A stretch of DNA of 64,000 bases from Lentilactobacillus parabuchneri DSM 5707 = NBRC 107865 (GCF_001435315.1 NZ_AZGK01000001.1:311476-375475), one strand, 5' to 3'; counted from the stretch's first letter, positions 52,856 to 62,046 are shown. Notes: generated by a model from the letters alone, not told the origin. A program made the numbers and translations.

Positions 52856-54064
52856 CTAGCTTTTGAATTCTTCAGCGACTATTTCAATCAACTGGTCGGC
52901 GACTTTTTGTTTGCTTTCAACAGGCGTTTTCACTTGCCTGCCGTCTCCAAACAAAAAAGTGACCTGATTATTGTCAGAATTAAAGCCGATACTGGTTTGT
53001 GAAACGTCGTTGGCCACAATCAGATCCAGCTTTTTAGATTGAATCTTTTTTTTAGCGTTTTTGATTAAATCATTTGTTTCAGCCGCAAAGCCAATCATCA
53101 ATTGGTTCGCCCGCTTAGTGGGTGCAAGGGTTTGAAGGATATCTGGATTACGGACTAATTTCAAAGACATTGTTTGGTTATCAGCAGTTTTTTTAATTTT
53201 ATGATCAACGACTTCTGCTGGCCGATAATCCGCAACAGCGGCAGCCATCACCAAAACATCGGCATCCGAGAATTCACGTTGGACGGCTTCAAGCAGTTCC
53301 GCTGCAGTTTGTACTTTGACTAAGTGAATGCCCTCAGGCGCTTCAAGTGTCGGATTAGCAGCAATTAAGGTCACATCGGCACCGGCACGTTGAGCTGCCT
53401 TGGCAACCGCAAAACCCATTTTCCCTGAAGACCGATTGGTTAAATATCGGACCGGATCCAGTGGCTCGCGGGTGCCACCAGCCGTCACGACAACTTTACG
53501 ACCCTGCAAAGGTCCCGTGGGTGCCTGTGAGTGCTGATTAACATAAGTGAGGATTTCGTCTGGTTCGGGCATTCGGCCGCGGCCGGAATACCCCTCTGCC
53601 AGGAAACCGGCTGCCGGGTCCATCACATGAATCCCAGCTTGTTTTAACGTCTCAATATTTCGTTGCGTCGCACTATTTTCGAACATATGGCTGTTCATTG
53701 CCGGGATGACAAAGATGGGCGCCGTTATCGTTAACAAGGTTGACGTCACCACATTATCGGCAATTCCGTTGGCCATTTTAGCAATTGTATTAGCAGAAGC
53801 GGGTGCCACGATTGCCAAATCGGCGTGATCTGCCGTGTAGACGTGCGGAATGACCGCAGGGTCCGGACTGGCAAAGTCATTGGTTAAGACATGCTGCTTA
53901 CTGACCGTTTGAAAAGCCAGTGGCGTTACAAATTGTTGAGCGGCATCACTCATCACGACATGAACCTGATTGTGATTCTTAACCAACAATCGAGCGAGCG
54001 TCAATGATTTATATGACGCAATACTTCCAGTCACAAACAACGCGACATTTTTATTTTGGAACAT
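52856..54064 (-). CDS. coaBC: Bifunctional phosphopantothenoylcysteine decarboxylase / synthase
   Basis: Two coenzyme A steps: CoaB joins phosphopantothenate and cysteine, CoaC decarboxylates the product. The 402-residue protein has the flavin-binding CoaC half (1-180: 'VTGSIASYK', H74 in 'IPHVYTADHADL', 'PAMN' 121-124) and the CoaB half ('VTAGGTREPLDPVRYLTNRS' near 188, 'AAAVADYRP', 'IVANDV'). The decarboxylase loop reads 'LAEGYSGRGRM', so E157 takes the place of the Cys in the usual ACG motif. It follows rpoZ after a hairpin. Confidence 0.93.
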   Translation of the reverse strand: MFQNKNVALFVTGSIASYKSLTLARLLVKNHNQVHVVMSDAAQQFVTPLAFQTVSKQHVLTNDFASPDPAVIPHVYTADHADLAIVAPASANTIAKMANGIADNVVTSTLLTITAPIFVIPAMNSHMFENSATQRNIETLKQAGIHVMDPAAGFLAEGYSGRGRMPEPDEILTYVNQHSQAPTGPLQGRKVVVTAGGTREPLDPVRYLTNRSSGKMGFAVAKAAQRAGADVTLIAANPTLEAPEGIHLVKVQTAAELLEAVQREFSDADVLVMAAAVADYRPAEVVDHKIKKTADNQTMSLKLVRNPDILQTLAPTKRANQLMIGFAAETNDLIKNAKKKIQSKKLDLIVANDVSQTSIGFNSDNNQVTFLFGDGRQVKTPVESKQKVADQLIEIVAEEFKS

Positions 54065-54159
54065 CTTTTCACCCCGTTTCAGATTTCATCTTTTATTGTA
54101 CCAAATCTTGAGTAGATAAAAAGCAGAGACCTTTCAATAATCAATGGACCAAACACAAA

Positions 54160-54195
54160 GGGACCGGGTACAAAACGGATGTTTTGTCCCAGTCC
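54160..54195. repeat. GGGACAAAAC-type hairpin between rpoZ and coaBC
   Basis: GGGACCGGGTACAAAAC and GTTTTGTCCCAGTCCC fold into one long stem with a 4-nt loop. The core CTGGGACAAAACA...TTTTG (- strand) recurs at 63.6 kb, which suggests a dispersed repeat. It may work as a terminator or processing structure. Confidence 0.65.
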
Positions 54196-54209
54196 CGATG
54201 GTTGAATTC

Positions 54210-54422
54210 CTAATCGAAATCTTTTTCTTTGGGGTCAATTTTCAAAACGCCGGCAGAAATTTCTTCCAGTGCTTTTCCAACTGATTTTTGTGACTTGTAG
54301 CTATCAAGTAATGGCTTTGCACCGGAATCTAATTCATGCGCGCGTTTACTGGCAAGCGCAATCAAAGAATACCGGGAATCAATTTGATCCAAAAGCTTAT
54401 CAACAGATGGGTAAAGTAACAT
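54210..54422 (-). CDS. rpoZ: RNA polymerase omega subunit
   Basis: Small assembly subunit of RNA polymerase. The 70-residue protein has '[20 protein letters not shown]' followed by '[12 protein letters not shown]' and '[12 protein letters not shown]', matching the helix that wraps the beta' C terminus. It follows gmk by one base, the normal gmk-rpoZ-coaBC-priA order. Confidence 0.94.
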   Translation of the reverse strand: MLLYPSVDKLLDQIDSRYSLIALASKRAHELDSGAKPLLDSYKSQKSVGKALEEISAGVLKIDPKEKDFD

Positions 54423-54423
54423 A

Positions 54424-55038
54424 TTATTTATCTCCTAACATTGATTCATAGTCGGGCATGACCCGAGCAACTTTTAATCGTTCACTTTTAATAATTGACT
54501 TGATTCTGTCAACGGCCAAAGGAACCTTGTCGTTTAAAACAGCGTAATCATAGTTTCGCATCATACTGATTTCACCAACGGCTTTTTTAACCCGCTTGTT
54601 GATGACGTCCATTTTGTCGGTTCCACGACCGACCAGACGATGCTTTAGTTCCATTAAATCCGGCGGCGTTAAGAAGACAAACACCGCGTCGGGGACGTTT
54701 GCTCGAACCTGCATTGCACCGTTCACTTCGATTTCGAGGAAAACGTCTTTGCCGGATTCCAAAGTCTCATTGACGTATTTTAACGGCGTCCCGTAGTAAT
54801 TATCAACATATTTGGCATACTCGAGCATTTCGCCGTTTTGGATATTTTCTTCGAATTGCTCTTTTGAGACAAAGTAATAATCGACACCGTTTTTTTCGCC
54901 GTCACGCGGTTTTCTGGTTGTCATCGATGTTGAATATTCAAAGTCAACATCCGGCTCTTCAAATAACGCTTTTCGTACCGTTCCTTTGCCAACTCCGGAC
55001 GGTCCGGATAACACAATCAACATTCCTCTTTTAGCCAT
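54424..55038 (-). CDS. gmk: Guanylate kinase
   Basis: Phosphorylates GMP to GDP. The 204-residue protein has the P-loop '[18 protein letters not shown]' near residue 10, '[20 protein letters not shown]' near 36 and '[18 protein letters not shown]' near 100. It leads the gmk-rpoZ-coaBC-priA transcript and is divergent from the LexA-box gene, sharing a 173-bp intergenic region. Confidence 0.96.
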   Translation of the reverse strand: MAKRGMLIVLSGPSGVGKGTVRKALFEEPDVDFEYSTSMTTRKPRDGEKNGVDYYFVSKEQFEENIQNGEMLEYAKYVDNYYGTPLKYVNETLESGKDVFLEIEVNGAMQVRANVPDAVFVFLTPPDLMELKHRLVGRGTDKMDVINKRVKKAVGEISMMRNYDYAVLNDKVPLAVDRIKSIIKSERLKVARVMPDYESMLGDK

Positions 55039-55149
55039 CGAAAAAATCCCTTCAATTATTTGTAGTACCCATTATTATCGCCCTTTTTAGCTGATTTGAC
55101 AAGCCCTTCGAACTGTTTGGTCCAAATTGAGCGGATTTTAAATTAGGGG

Positions 55150-55178
55150 TTGCACTTTAGAACGAATGTTCGTATAAT
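55150..55178 (+). promoter_or_regulatory. Promoter with a LexA (SOS) box in its spacer
   Basis: TTGCAC and TATAAT are separated by exactly 17 nt. The spacer contains GAACGAATGTTC (55160-55171), a perfect match to the Firmicute LexA/DinR consensus GAAC-RNRY-GTTC. A bound repressor would cover both promoter elements. A half-site-like AACGTTCG follows at 55192-55199. Confidence 0.82.
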
Positions 55179-55211
55179 AAAAGCACAAACAAACGTTCGG
55201 GGTGAACAAAC

Positions 55212-55517
55212 ATGCAGAATAAACAATCCTACTTTTCAGAAATAACCAAAACATTCAAAGACAACTACGACCGCTTCTTCGAAATCGTTAGAGATACCCA
55301 TCAAATCAAACAAATGCCAACTTTCCAGTTGAATTATTTTATTGAGCAGACACTTGAAAACCATTTTCCAATTACGATTGAATTTAACGACCAACTCGAA
55401 GAACAGTCCGGATATCTCCGAAAACTTTCCGATGACCGTTACTTACTGACTTCCGATGACAATCGGTTGAGTCGAATTGTCACGATTGCTGAAATTAAGG
55501 CAATCAAAAAATATTAA
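55212..55517 (+). CDS. SOS-controlled small protein of unknown function, 101 aa
   Basis: I do not recognise the family. The 101-residue soluble protein has no signal peptide or membrane segment. Its N-terminal half is helical and rich in Phe and Asn ('YFSEITKTFKDNYDRFFEIV'), and the C-terminal half is mixed ('YLRKLSDDRYLLTSDDNRLS'), ending 'IAEIKAIKKY'. GGGGTG lies 9 nt upstream of the ATG. The promoter carries a LexA box, so expression upon DNA damage is expected. It is one of three + strand genes right of 12.6 kb, between gmk and recN, and ends at its own terminator. Confidence 0.85.
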   Translation: MQNKQSYFSEITKTFKDNYDRFFEIVRDTHQIKQMPTFQLNYFIEQTLENHFPITIEFNDQLEEQSGYLRKLSDDRYLLTSDDNRLSRIVTIAEIKAIKKY

Positions 55518-55530
55518 TCAAGTTAACTGT

Positions 55531-55567
55531 AAGGGGGCCCGACATTTTTACCGGGTCCCCTTTTTAT
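55531..55567 (+). terminator. Terminator after the SOS-box gene
   Basis: AAGGGGGCCCG and CCGGGTCCCC pair around a short loop, followed by TTTTT. Confidence 0.85.
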
Positions 55568-55623
55568 TGTGGACTTTAAAGAGTGAAGGCTTACTTAAAC
55601 GTCAGGTGACGTCCCGGTTAGCA

Positions 55624-57324
55624 TCAATTCCTAATTTTGGCCTTTTCTTCGTCCGCGAGCTTTAATAACTCACCGGCGTGTTCCTTGGTTAATTTGGTGA
55701 TGGCGGTCCCGGAAAGCATCCGTGATATTTCAGCAACACTTTGAGATTTTGACAGTTCAGTAATTGTCGTGGTTGTCCGGTTATCTGAAATTTGTTTTTG
55801 GATAAAGTAGTGGTGATCACTCATCGCTGCAACCTGTGGCAAATGTGTAATACATAATACTTGAGATTTTTGCGAAATCGTATAGATTTTATTGCCAATC
55901 GCTTGGGCCACTCGTCCAGAAACACCCGTGTCGACCTCATCAAAAATAATCGATGTCACACCGGCCGCTTTGGCAAACATGGTCTTTAAGGCCAGCATAA
56001 TCCGTGATAATTCACCACCAGAAGCTGATTTGACCAACGGAAGCATCTTTTCACCCGGATTGGTTTGAATATAAAATTCAACCCGTTCTGCTCCCAGCCG
56101 GTTCAAAACCCGATTTTGTTGGATGTTGACTTCAAAAACCGCCTTATCCATATATAAATCAGCCAGCTGCTTATGGACCGCTGTTTCCAACTTCTTTGCA
56201 AACTGTTGCCGAATCAGGGTAATCTTTTGGGCATCCTTGATCAAATCCTTCTTGATGCCCGCCAACTGTTTATCCAAGTCATCGTTGGCCTCAGCATCCC
56301 CCGACATCTGTTTGAGTTCTTGTTTAATCTTGGCCAAATATGCCAAAATCTGTGAAACCGAGTCCCCATATTTGTGCTTTAACTGATAAATCGTACTCAG
56401 CCGCTGTTCAACTTGATCGAGTCGATCCTGATCAAACTCCAAGTTACTCAATTGATCAGAAATCTGACTGGCAACATCCTGCAACGCAAAAAAAGCGCCG
56501 GACAGATTATCTGAAATTTGCTTGTACTCCGGATCAAGGTCTTCAATGTCTTGCATCGAACTCATGGCGGTTCCGATCGAATCAATCGAACCACTGACAT
56601 CCTCATCGCCATTGATGCCCTCGTAACTGGCTAAAAGCGCATCGTGGATCTTTTGAAAATTATTTAAACGGTCCCGCTCTGCCGCTAAATCAGTATCCTC
56701 GTTTTCATGAAGATCGGCAGCTTCAATTTCTTTGATCTGGAATTTGAGCATGTCGACTCGCTGAGCCCATTCCTTCTCATTTTGGTGCTTTTTTTCGTTC
56801 AAATTACGAAGTTTGATAAACTGATCGTACTTTTCTTGGTAAGTGGCTAAAATTGCGGCCAACTGGTCTTCAGCAAAATCATCCAAAAGTTGAATGTGCC
56901 GTTCGGGGCGCATCAATTCTTGATGATCGTTTTGACCCTGGATATCGACAATCGTTTCACCAATTCGTTTTAACGTCGCAATATTGACCATGATGCCATT
57001 AACCCGACAGCTATTGCGGCCGTTGGCGAAAATCACGCGCTCAATAATGATCGCGCCATCACTATGGTCAATGCCTAAATCATCCAACACGTCATATGTC
57101 GGATTGTCATTGTGAAGAATGAAGTTACCCTGGATGACGGCTTTGTTGGCGCCGGTCCGAATCAGATCATGAGAACCCCGACCGCCAACGAGTAGTCCGA
57201 CAGCATCGATGATAATGGATTTTCCAGCGCCGGTCTCCCCGGTCAAAACGGTCATGCCGGCTTGAAAATCAATATCTAAGTGTTCAATAATTGCAAAATC
57301 AGTAATTGATAATTCAAGTAACAT
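55624..57324 (-). CDS. recN: DNA repair protein RecN
   Basis: SMC-like ATPase recruited to double-strand breaks. The 566-residue protein has Walker A 'LTGETGAGKSIIIDAVGLLV' near 28, coiled coils about 155-370, the signature 'SASGGELSRIMLALKTM' near 440 and Walker B 'SIIFDEVDTGVSGRVAQAIG' near 465. It follows argR by 18 bp. I see no LexA box directly upstream, unlike the + strand gene beside it. Confidence 0.96.
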   Translation of the reverse strand: MLLELSITDFAIIEHLDIDFQAGMTVLTGETGAGKSIIIDAVGLLVGGRGSHDLIRTGANKAVIQGNFILHNDNPTYDVLDDLGIDHSDGAIIIERVIFANGRNSCRVNGIMVNIATLKRIGETIVDIQGQNDHQELMRPERHIQLLDDFAEDQLAAILATYQEKYDQFIKLRNLNEKKHQNEKEWAQRVDMLKFQIKEIEAADLHENEDTDLAAERDRLNNFQKIHDALLASYEGINGDEDVSGSIDSIGTAMSSMQDIEDLDPEYKQISDNLSGAFFALQDVASQISDQLSNLEFDQDRLDQVEQRLSTIYQLKHKYGDSVSQILAYLAKIKQELKQMSGDAEANDDLDKQLAGIKKDLIKDAQKITLIRQQFAKKLETAVHKQLADLYMDKAVFEVNIQQNRVLNRLGAERVEFYIQTNPGEKMLPLVKSASGGELSRIMLALKTMFAKAAGVTSIIFDEVDTGVSGRVAQAIGNKIYTISQKSQVLCITHLPQVAAMSDHHYFIQKQISDNRTTTTITELSKSQSVAEISRMLSGTAITKLTKEHAGELLKLADEEKAKIRN

Positions 57325-57342
57325 AAATAAACCTCTCAGTGA

Positions 57343-57804
57343 TCATGAATTTGTTCCAAGCATGTTATTAATCTGATCACGAATCGTTATCGCATCGGCA
57401 TCTGTCTTACAAATAATCAAAACCGTATTATCGTCGCCAAGTGTTCCAAAAATACCACTATAATTCATTTGGTAAAGCAAGCTTGAGATGACCGGACCGC
57501 TTCCGGGTAATAATTTCATATAAACAAATTTGTCTTGAGAATCAACGGAAACAAATGAATCTCGAACTGTTTGCACCAGCTTTTTTTCCGTGTCGATATT
57601 TTTTTGTGTCGGCAAACTGTAGCGATAACCACCGGTTACAGATGGCACCTTTACCAGCTGCATATCCTTAATATCTCTGGAAACAGTCGCCTGGGTGACC
57701 TTGATTCCCTGATCTTCCAGAAGTGAAACGAAATCTTCTTGACGCTGAATATTATTACTTGTCAGCAACTGTTTGATCAGTCGCTGCCGCTCTTTTTTAC
57801 GCAT
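57343..57804 (-). CDS. argR: Arginine repressor ArgR/AhrC
   Basis: Hexameric regulator of arginine metabolism. The 153-residue protein has the winged HTH with 'VTQATVSRDIKDMQLVKVPS' near 38-57 and the C-terminal arginine-binding domain ('GDDNTVLIICKTDADAITIR'). The usual G-T-I-A-G/D motif region reads 'FGTLGDDNTVLIIC'. ATG 57804 has a G-rich ribosome-binding site; an upstream in-frame start would add five residues. No arginine genes adjoin it; the tlyA-argR-recN order is the standard Firmicute context. Confidence 0.93.
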   Translation of the reverse strand: MRKKERQRLIKQLLTSNNIQRQEDFVSLLEDQGIKVTQATVSRDIKDMQLVKVPSVTGGYRYSLPTQKNIDTEKKLVQTVRDSFVSVDSQDKFVYMKLLPGSGPVISSLLYQMNYSGIFGTLGDDNTVLIICKTDADAITIRDQINNMLGTNS

Positions 57805-57844
57805 AACGCCACCCCCCAATAATTAATTGAATAAAAATACAAGA

Positions 57845-58657
57845 TTATCCTTTTAATTCAGAATAAGCGTTCTCAATCACTTTTTCAATCGAAACTTTTG
57901 CAGACATCACTGGATTTTCAACCGACTGAAGTTCGACCAGAAATTCAATGTTGCCAGCGCCGCCCTTAATTGGTGAATAATCAAGTTTTAAGACGGAATA
58001 GCCATTTTCAACCGCAAAGTTCAAAATCTTTTCCAGCACCATCCGATGCACTGCTGAGTCGCGGACAATGCCGTGTTTGCCGACATTTTGCTTTCCCGCT
58101 TCAAATTGCGGCTTGATGAGGGCGACGACATGACCATTGTCCTCAATGATTTCTTTAAGCGGCGGTAAAATTAATTCGAGTGAGATAAAGGAAACGTCTA
58201 TTGACGCGAACTGTGGCCGGCCATGGGTAAAATCGGCCAACTTGCTGTACCGAAAATTCGTATGTTCCATTACAACCACTCTGGGATCTTCTCGGAGTTT
58301 CCAAACCAATTGGTTGCTGCCAACGTCCAAGGCGTAGCTTAACTTAGCACCATTTTGCAGCATTACGTCCGTAAAGCCACCGGTAGATGACCCGATGTCG
58401 AGCACGGTAAGCCCTTTGACGTCAATGCCAAAAGTCGTGAGTGCCTTCTCCAGCTTCAAACCGCCGCGACTGACGTAAGGCATTGGCTTGCCTTTTAAAT
58501 GAAGGTCTGTGTCCACCGGAATCTTCATCCCCGGCTTATCCAGCCGTTCTTCATTATCCCCAAGAATTTCGCCGGCCATCACCGCCCGTTTGGCCCGTTC
58601 GCGGGTATCAAACAATCCTTGTGTCACTAATAATACATCGACCCGTTGTTTTTCCAT
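57845..58657 (-). CDS. tlyA: TlyA family rRNA (cytidine-2'-O)-methyltransferase
   Basis: Often annotated as hemolysin. The 270-residue protein has an N-terminal S4 RNA-binding domain ('RVDVLLVTQGLFDTRERAKR', 'PYVSRGGLKLEKAL') and an FtsJ/RrmJ methyltransferase domain ('TVLDIGSSTGGFTDVMLQNG' near 85, 'FASIDVSFISLELILPPL' near 143, 'VALIKPQFEAG'). ATG 58657 has AAGGA upstream; a longer frame runs into ispA and is rejected. It starts one base after the ispA stop. Confidence 0.92.
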   Translation of the reverse strand: MEKQRVDVLLVTQGLFDTRERAKRAVMAGEILGDNEERLDKPGMKIPVDTDLHLKGKPMPYVSRGGLKLEKALTTFGIDVKGLTVLDIGSSTGGFTDVMLQNGAKLSYALDVGSNQLVWKLREDPRVVVMEHTNFRYSKLADFTHGRPQFASIDVSFISLELILPPLKEIIEDNGHVVALIKPQFEAGKQNVGKHGIVRDSAVHRMVLEKILNFAVENGYSVLKLDYSPIKGGAGNIEFLVELQSVENPVMSAKVSIEKVIENAYSELKG

Positions 58658-58658
58658 T

Positions 58659-59552
58659 TTACTTTTCGTCCTTATTTTTAAAATAACCGCAAAAATCGTC
58701 CAACAGTCCTGTATCAATTCCAAGCTCCGTTTGGGCCTGTTGTAACGCCGCTTCGGCATCTTGGACCGTCTGGGCCAGCATTTCATATGACCCATCCAAT
58801 CCCAGTAAATTGGGGAAGGTGTTCTTCCCGGCATCTTGGTGGACCGGCTTTCCGATTTGGGCTTCTGTTCCCACAACATCTAAAATATCGTCATAAATTT
58901 GGTAAGCTTCCCCAAACTTTTCAGCAAAGGTCAATAATGACTGCTGCTTTTCGGGGATGACTCGACCCATAATCAAACCGGCCTTGACGGCATAAACGAT
59001 AAGCGCACCGGTTTTGTTCCGGTCTAATTTTCGTAATCCTTCAAGCGGTAATTGGTGGCCAACAAATTCAATATCGTCGGCTTGACCGGACGCCATTCCG
59101 TGAGGGCCGGCAGCTTTTGACATGGCTAAGGCTAACGCTGCTTGGGTTTGACTATCCAAGTCGTTGTCGACTAACCATTGAAAGGCAAGGGATTGAAGGG
59201 CGTCTCCCGCTAAAGTCGCCATTCCGGCCCCAAATTTGACGTGATTAGTCGCTTTGCCACGACGCAAATCATCGTTATCCATTGCTGGCAGATCATCATG
59301 AATTAATGAATAAGAATGCATTAACTCAAGGGCACAACTCGTTTTTAATAACGTGTGGTCAATTTGATCTCCGAGACTTGTGATAACGGCTAAAGTAAGT
59401 AATGGTCGCAATCGTTTGCCACCAGCATTCACAGAATAGCTCATCGCCTGGGTTAACGTGGCCTGATCAGAATCGGCCGCGATTTCTGTTTCAAGGACCT
59501 GGTTAATTTTGGGTATCCATTGGCGTTCAAAGTCAGTCAGCTTGGTTGGCAT
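58659..59552 (-). CDS. ispA: Polyprenyl (farnesyl / geranylgeranyl) diphosphate synthase
   Basis: Makes short-chain isoprenyl diphosphates. The 297-residue protein has the first Asp-rich motif 'SLIHDDLPAMDNDDLRRGK' near 80 and the second 'YQIYDDILDVVGTEAQIGK' near 222, with 'GGKRLRPLL' near 44. ATG 59552 has AAGGATG upstream and overlaps the xseB 3' end by 20 bp. The xseA-xseB-ispA-tlyA order is standard. Confidence 0.94.
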   Translation of the reverse strand: MPTKLTDFERQWIPKINQVLETEIAADSDQATLTQAMSYSVNAGGKRLRPLLTLAVITSLGDQIDHTLLKTSCALELMHSYSLIHDDLPAMDNDDLRRGKATNHVKFGAGMATLAGDALQSLAFQWLVDNDLDSQTQAALALAMSKAAGPHGMASGQADDIEFVGHQLPLEGLRKLDRNKTGALIVYAVKAGLIMGRVIPEKQQSLLTFAEKFGEAYQIYDDILDVVGTEAQIGKPVHQDAGKNTFPNLLGLDGSYEMLAQTVQDAEAALQQAQTELGIDTGLLDDFCGYFKNKDEK

Positions 59553-59802
59553 TTTGATCATCCTTTTCATCTTGAGGCGTCTCAAAGTCGACTTCATTGC
59601 CATCTTTATCCATCATTTTAGCCATCGTATGTTCGGCCTTGGTGAGGGTGTCTTGGAGCTGCTCGCTCAATTGAATACCGACTTTAAATTTATCCATCGA
59701 TTCTTCCAGGGAGACATTTCCCTGTTCCAGCTGGTTAACAATTGCCTCCAGCTCGTTCATTTTTTCCTCGAATGTTTTGTTATCTGATTGTTTGTCAGCC
59801 AT
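59533..59802 (-). CDS. xseB: Exodeoxyribonuclease VII small subunit
   Basis: Partner of XseA in degrading single-stranded DNA. The 89-residue acidic, helical protein has 'TFEEKMNELEAIVNQLEQGN' followed by 'VSLEESMDKFKVGIQLS', the family core, then an acidic tail. ATG 59802 has AAGGAG upstream. It lies one base after xseA and overlaps ispA. Confidence 0.94.
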   Translation of the reverse strand: MADKQSDNKTFEEKMNELEAIVNQLEQGNVSLEESMDKFKVGIQLSEQLQDTLTKAEHTMAKMMDKDGNEVDFETPQDEKDDQNANQAD

Positions 59803-59803
59803 G

Positions 59804-61147
59804 TTAATTCTCCTTTTTTGGATGAATGTCGTTAACGGATGCGTGAACAGTCCCATCGCTAAAATGGACGTCAATTGTCTGACTGTTAAGGTCAGAAACG
59901 CGTTTAACAAATCTGCCCTTGTCATCCGTTGTGTACGTATACCCTCTACTGAGGATTTTCAATGGGCTCAAGTGGTCAAGGGACCCCACCAGCATCTGAT
60001 AGTGCTGGCGGATATTCTTGAGGTTTTGCGTGGTCGATCGACCCAAACGGCCTTGAAGTGTCGTTAAGCGTTGCTGTTGTTCTTTAATCGTATAAGTCGG
60101 TGCAACTAATCTCAAGCGCATTTTTAAATCGGCAAATTGCTCTTTGCGTTTCCCCGTAATCTTATCCGCTTGGTTGTATAATCGCTGTGATAACAAATCC
60201 AAGCGTTGCGAAAAGGTTTCGTAAATTCGCTGCGGTGACGTAAACACGGTTGATTGTTGAAGCCGTTTTAGCCGTAATTTATCTTCTTGAATCACCTGAT
60301 AAGCCGCATTGATCACCCGATTTTGGGTGGTTTTGAGATCAACTAACACCTGATCCAACCGCGGTACCGCCAGCTCAGCCGCAGCCGTTGGTGTTGCGGC
60401 CCGAACGTCAGCAACCAAGTCAGCAATTGTCGTATCGGTTTCGTGTCCGACAGAAGAAATGACCGGAACTTCGCTGGAAACGATTGCTCGGGCGACAATT
60501 TCTTCGTTAAAGGGCCAGAGGTCTTCAATCGAGCCTCCGCCACGTCCAACAATCAGCGTGTCAAAATTGCCGATTTGATTGACCCGTTCGATCTGGCGAA
60601 CGATATCGGCGCTGGCTTCAGTTCCTTGAACCAAAGCTGGAAACAGCACGATTTGTGCAATCGGATATCGTCTTCGAACCGTTGTGATGATGTCTCGAAT
60701 GACCGCACCACTGGGTGACGTCACAACCGCAATTCGCTTCGGAAATTTAACCAATGGCTTTTTGGGCAGTGTAAAGAGGCCTTCAGAAGACAGCTTCTTT
60801 TTTAACTGTTCGTAAGCCTGATACAGCTGACCGACGCCATCCGGTTCCATTTGTTCAACATATATCTGATAGCTTCCAGTTGGCTCGTAAACAGAAATGT
60901 GGCCAACGACCAGGACTTTCATGCCCTCTTCAGGCGTAAATTTTATGCGGTTGAACGCTGATTTGAACATAATTGCGCTGATCTTGGCGTTATCATCCTT
61001 CAAGCTAAAGTACTGGTGGGCATTTGGCCTGAGTCGGAAATTAGAAATTTCCCCAGTGAGGTATACCTTAGATAAATACGGATCAACATCGAATTTTCTT
61101 TTAATATATTTTGTTAAGGCGCTAACAGTTAGATAATCATTGGTCAC
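59804..61147 (-). CDS. xseA: Exodeoxyribonuclease VII large subunit
   Basis: Catalytic subunit cutting single-stranded DNA. The 447-residue protein has an N-terminal OB fold ('YLTVSALTKYIKRKFDVDPY', 'LVVGHISVYEPTGSYQIYVE'), the catalytic domain ('TSPSGAVIRDIITTVRRRYP' near 140, 'IVGRGGGSIEDLWPFNEEIV' near 190, 'ISSVGHETDTTIADLVAD' near 220) and a C-terminal coiled coil. GTG 61147 is proposed: GGAG lies 8 nt before it, while TTG 61153 is too close. It overlaps the folD 3' end by 11 bp. Confidence 0.94.
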   Translation of the reverse strand: MTNDYLTVSALTKYIKRKFDVDPYLSKVYLTGEISNFRLRPNAHQYFSLKDDNAKISAIMFKSAFNRIKFTPEEGMKVLVVGHISVYEPTGSYQIYVEQMEPDGVGQLYQAYEQLKKKLSSEGLFTLPKKPLVKFPKRIAVVTSPSGAVIRDIITTVRRRYPIAQIVLFPALVQGTEASADIVRQIERVNQIGNFDTLIVGRGGGSIEDLWPFNEEIVARAIVSSEVPVISSVGHETDTTIADLVADVRAATPTAAAELAVPRLDQVLVDLKTTQNRVINAAYQVIQEDKLRLKRLQQSTVFTSPQRIYETFSQRLDLLSQRLYNQADKITGKRKEQFADLKMRLRLVAPTYTIKEQQQRLTTLQGRLGRSTTQNLKNIRQHYQMLVGSLDHLSPLKILSRGYTYTTDDKGRFVKRVSDLNSQTIDVHFSDGTVHASVNDIHPKKEN

Positions 61148-62003
61148 GTTCAAGGCTCCATTCTGCTAAATCAACAGTTTGCTGCATCAATGTCGCAATG
61201 GTCATTGGGCCGACACCACCTGGAACGGGCGTGATGTAAGACACTTCATCAAATAAATCATCGTAGTCAACATCTCCTACCAGATGACCGGCTTCATTAA
61301 TATTTTGACCGACGTCGATCACCACAGCTCCGGGCTTAACATCGTTTTTGGTCAGTGTGTGCAGGCTGCCGGTAGCCGAGACAATGATATCAGCCTGCTT
61401 CGTATACTGGGTAATATCTTTTGTCAGGAGGTGAAGAATTGATACGCTGGCACCGGCATTTAACATCAAGGCGGCCATTGGTTTGCCGACAATCGCACTT
61501 CGACCAATCATCACGGCATTCTTACCCTTTAAATCAATTTGATATTCGTCAAACATCGTCATAACACCCTTAGGCGTGCAGGCAACCGGATATTTCGTGG
61601 TATCGTTTAAAAATAACTTACCAACATTAACCGGATGAAAACCATCCACGTCTTTTTCAGGCAGGATGGATCTGGTAACTAATTTTTCATTAATTTGTTT
61701 TGGAAGCGGATCTTGGACTAAAATTCCGGTGACTTCCGGATCTTCGTTATACTGACGGACGACGTTCAATAATTCTTCTTGAGAAATACTTTCAGGAAGT
61801 TCCTTGACGATCGACCGAATTCCCAATCGTTCAGCTGTGCGGTGCTTATTTCGAACATAACGCTGGCTCGCAGAATCAGTTCCCACAATAATGACAACCA
61901 GCTCCGGTGTCATTCCATGTGCTTGCTTTAGCTTTTCAACACGTTGACTCGTTTGCCCGTTTAATTTCTTTGCAAGTGCTCTTCCGTCAATAATCGTTGC
62001 CAT
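61137..62003 (-). CDS. folD: Methylenetetrahydrofolate dehydrogenase / cyclohydrolase
   Basis: Interconverts 5,10-methylene-THF and 10-formyl-THF, supplying Fmt and purine synthesis. The 288-residue protein has 'VGTDSASQRYVRNKHRTAER' near 42 with the catalytic Tyr-Lys region, 'GILVQDPLPKQINEK' near 93, 'VMIGRSAIVGKPMAALML' near 163 and 'ITPVPGGVGPMTIATLMQQT' near 256. It starts after a palindromic terminator that follows nusB and overlaps xseA. Confidence 0.96.
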   Translation of the reverse strand: MATIIDGRALAKKLNGQTSQRVEKLKQAHGMTPELVVIIVGTDSASQRYVRNKHRTAERLGIRSIVKELPESISQEELLNVVRQYNEDPEVTGILVQDPLPKQINEKLVTRSILPEKDVDGFHPVNVGKLFLNDTTKYPVACTPKGVMTMFDEYQIDLKGKNAVMIGRSAIVGKPMAALMLNAGASVSILHLLTKDITQYTKQADIIVSATGSLHTLTKNDVKPGAVVIDVGQNINEAGHLVGDVDYDDLFDEVSYITPVPGGVGPMTIATLMQQTVDLAEWSLERDQ

Positions 62004-62046
62004 GTTTGAAACCGCTCCTTTATATTTTCATCTTGAAATCATATGT

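Noticed and set aside
58658-58879. 74-residue N-terminal extension of tlyA
   Set aside because: It runs through the ispA 3' end in another frame; the S4 domain begins at the ATG at 58657.
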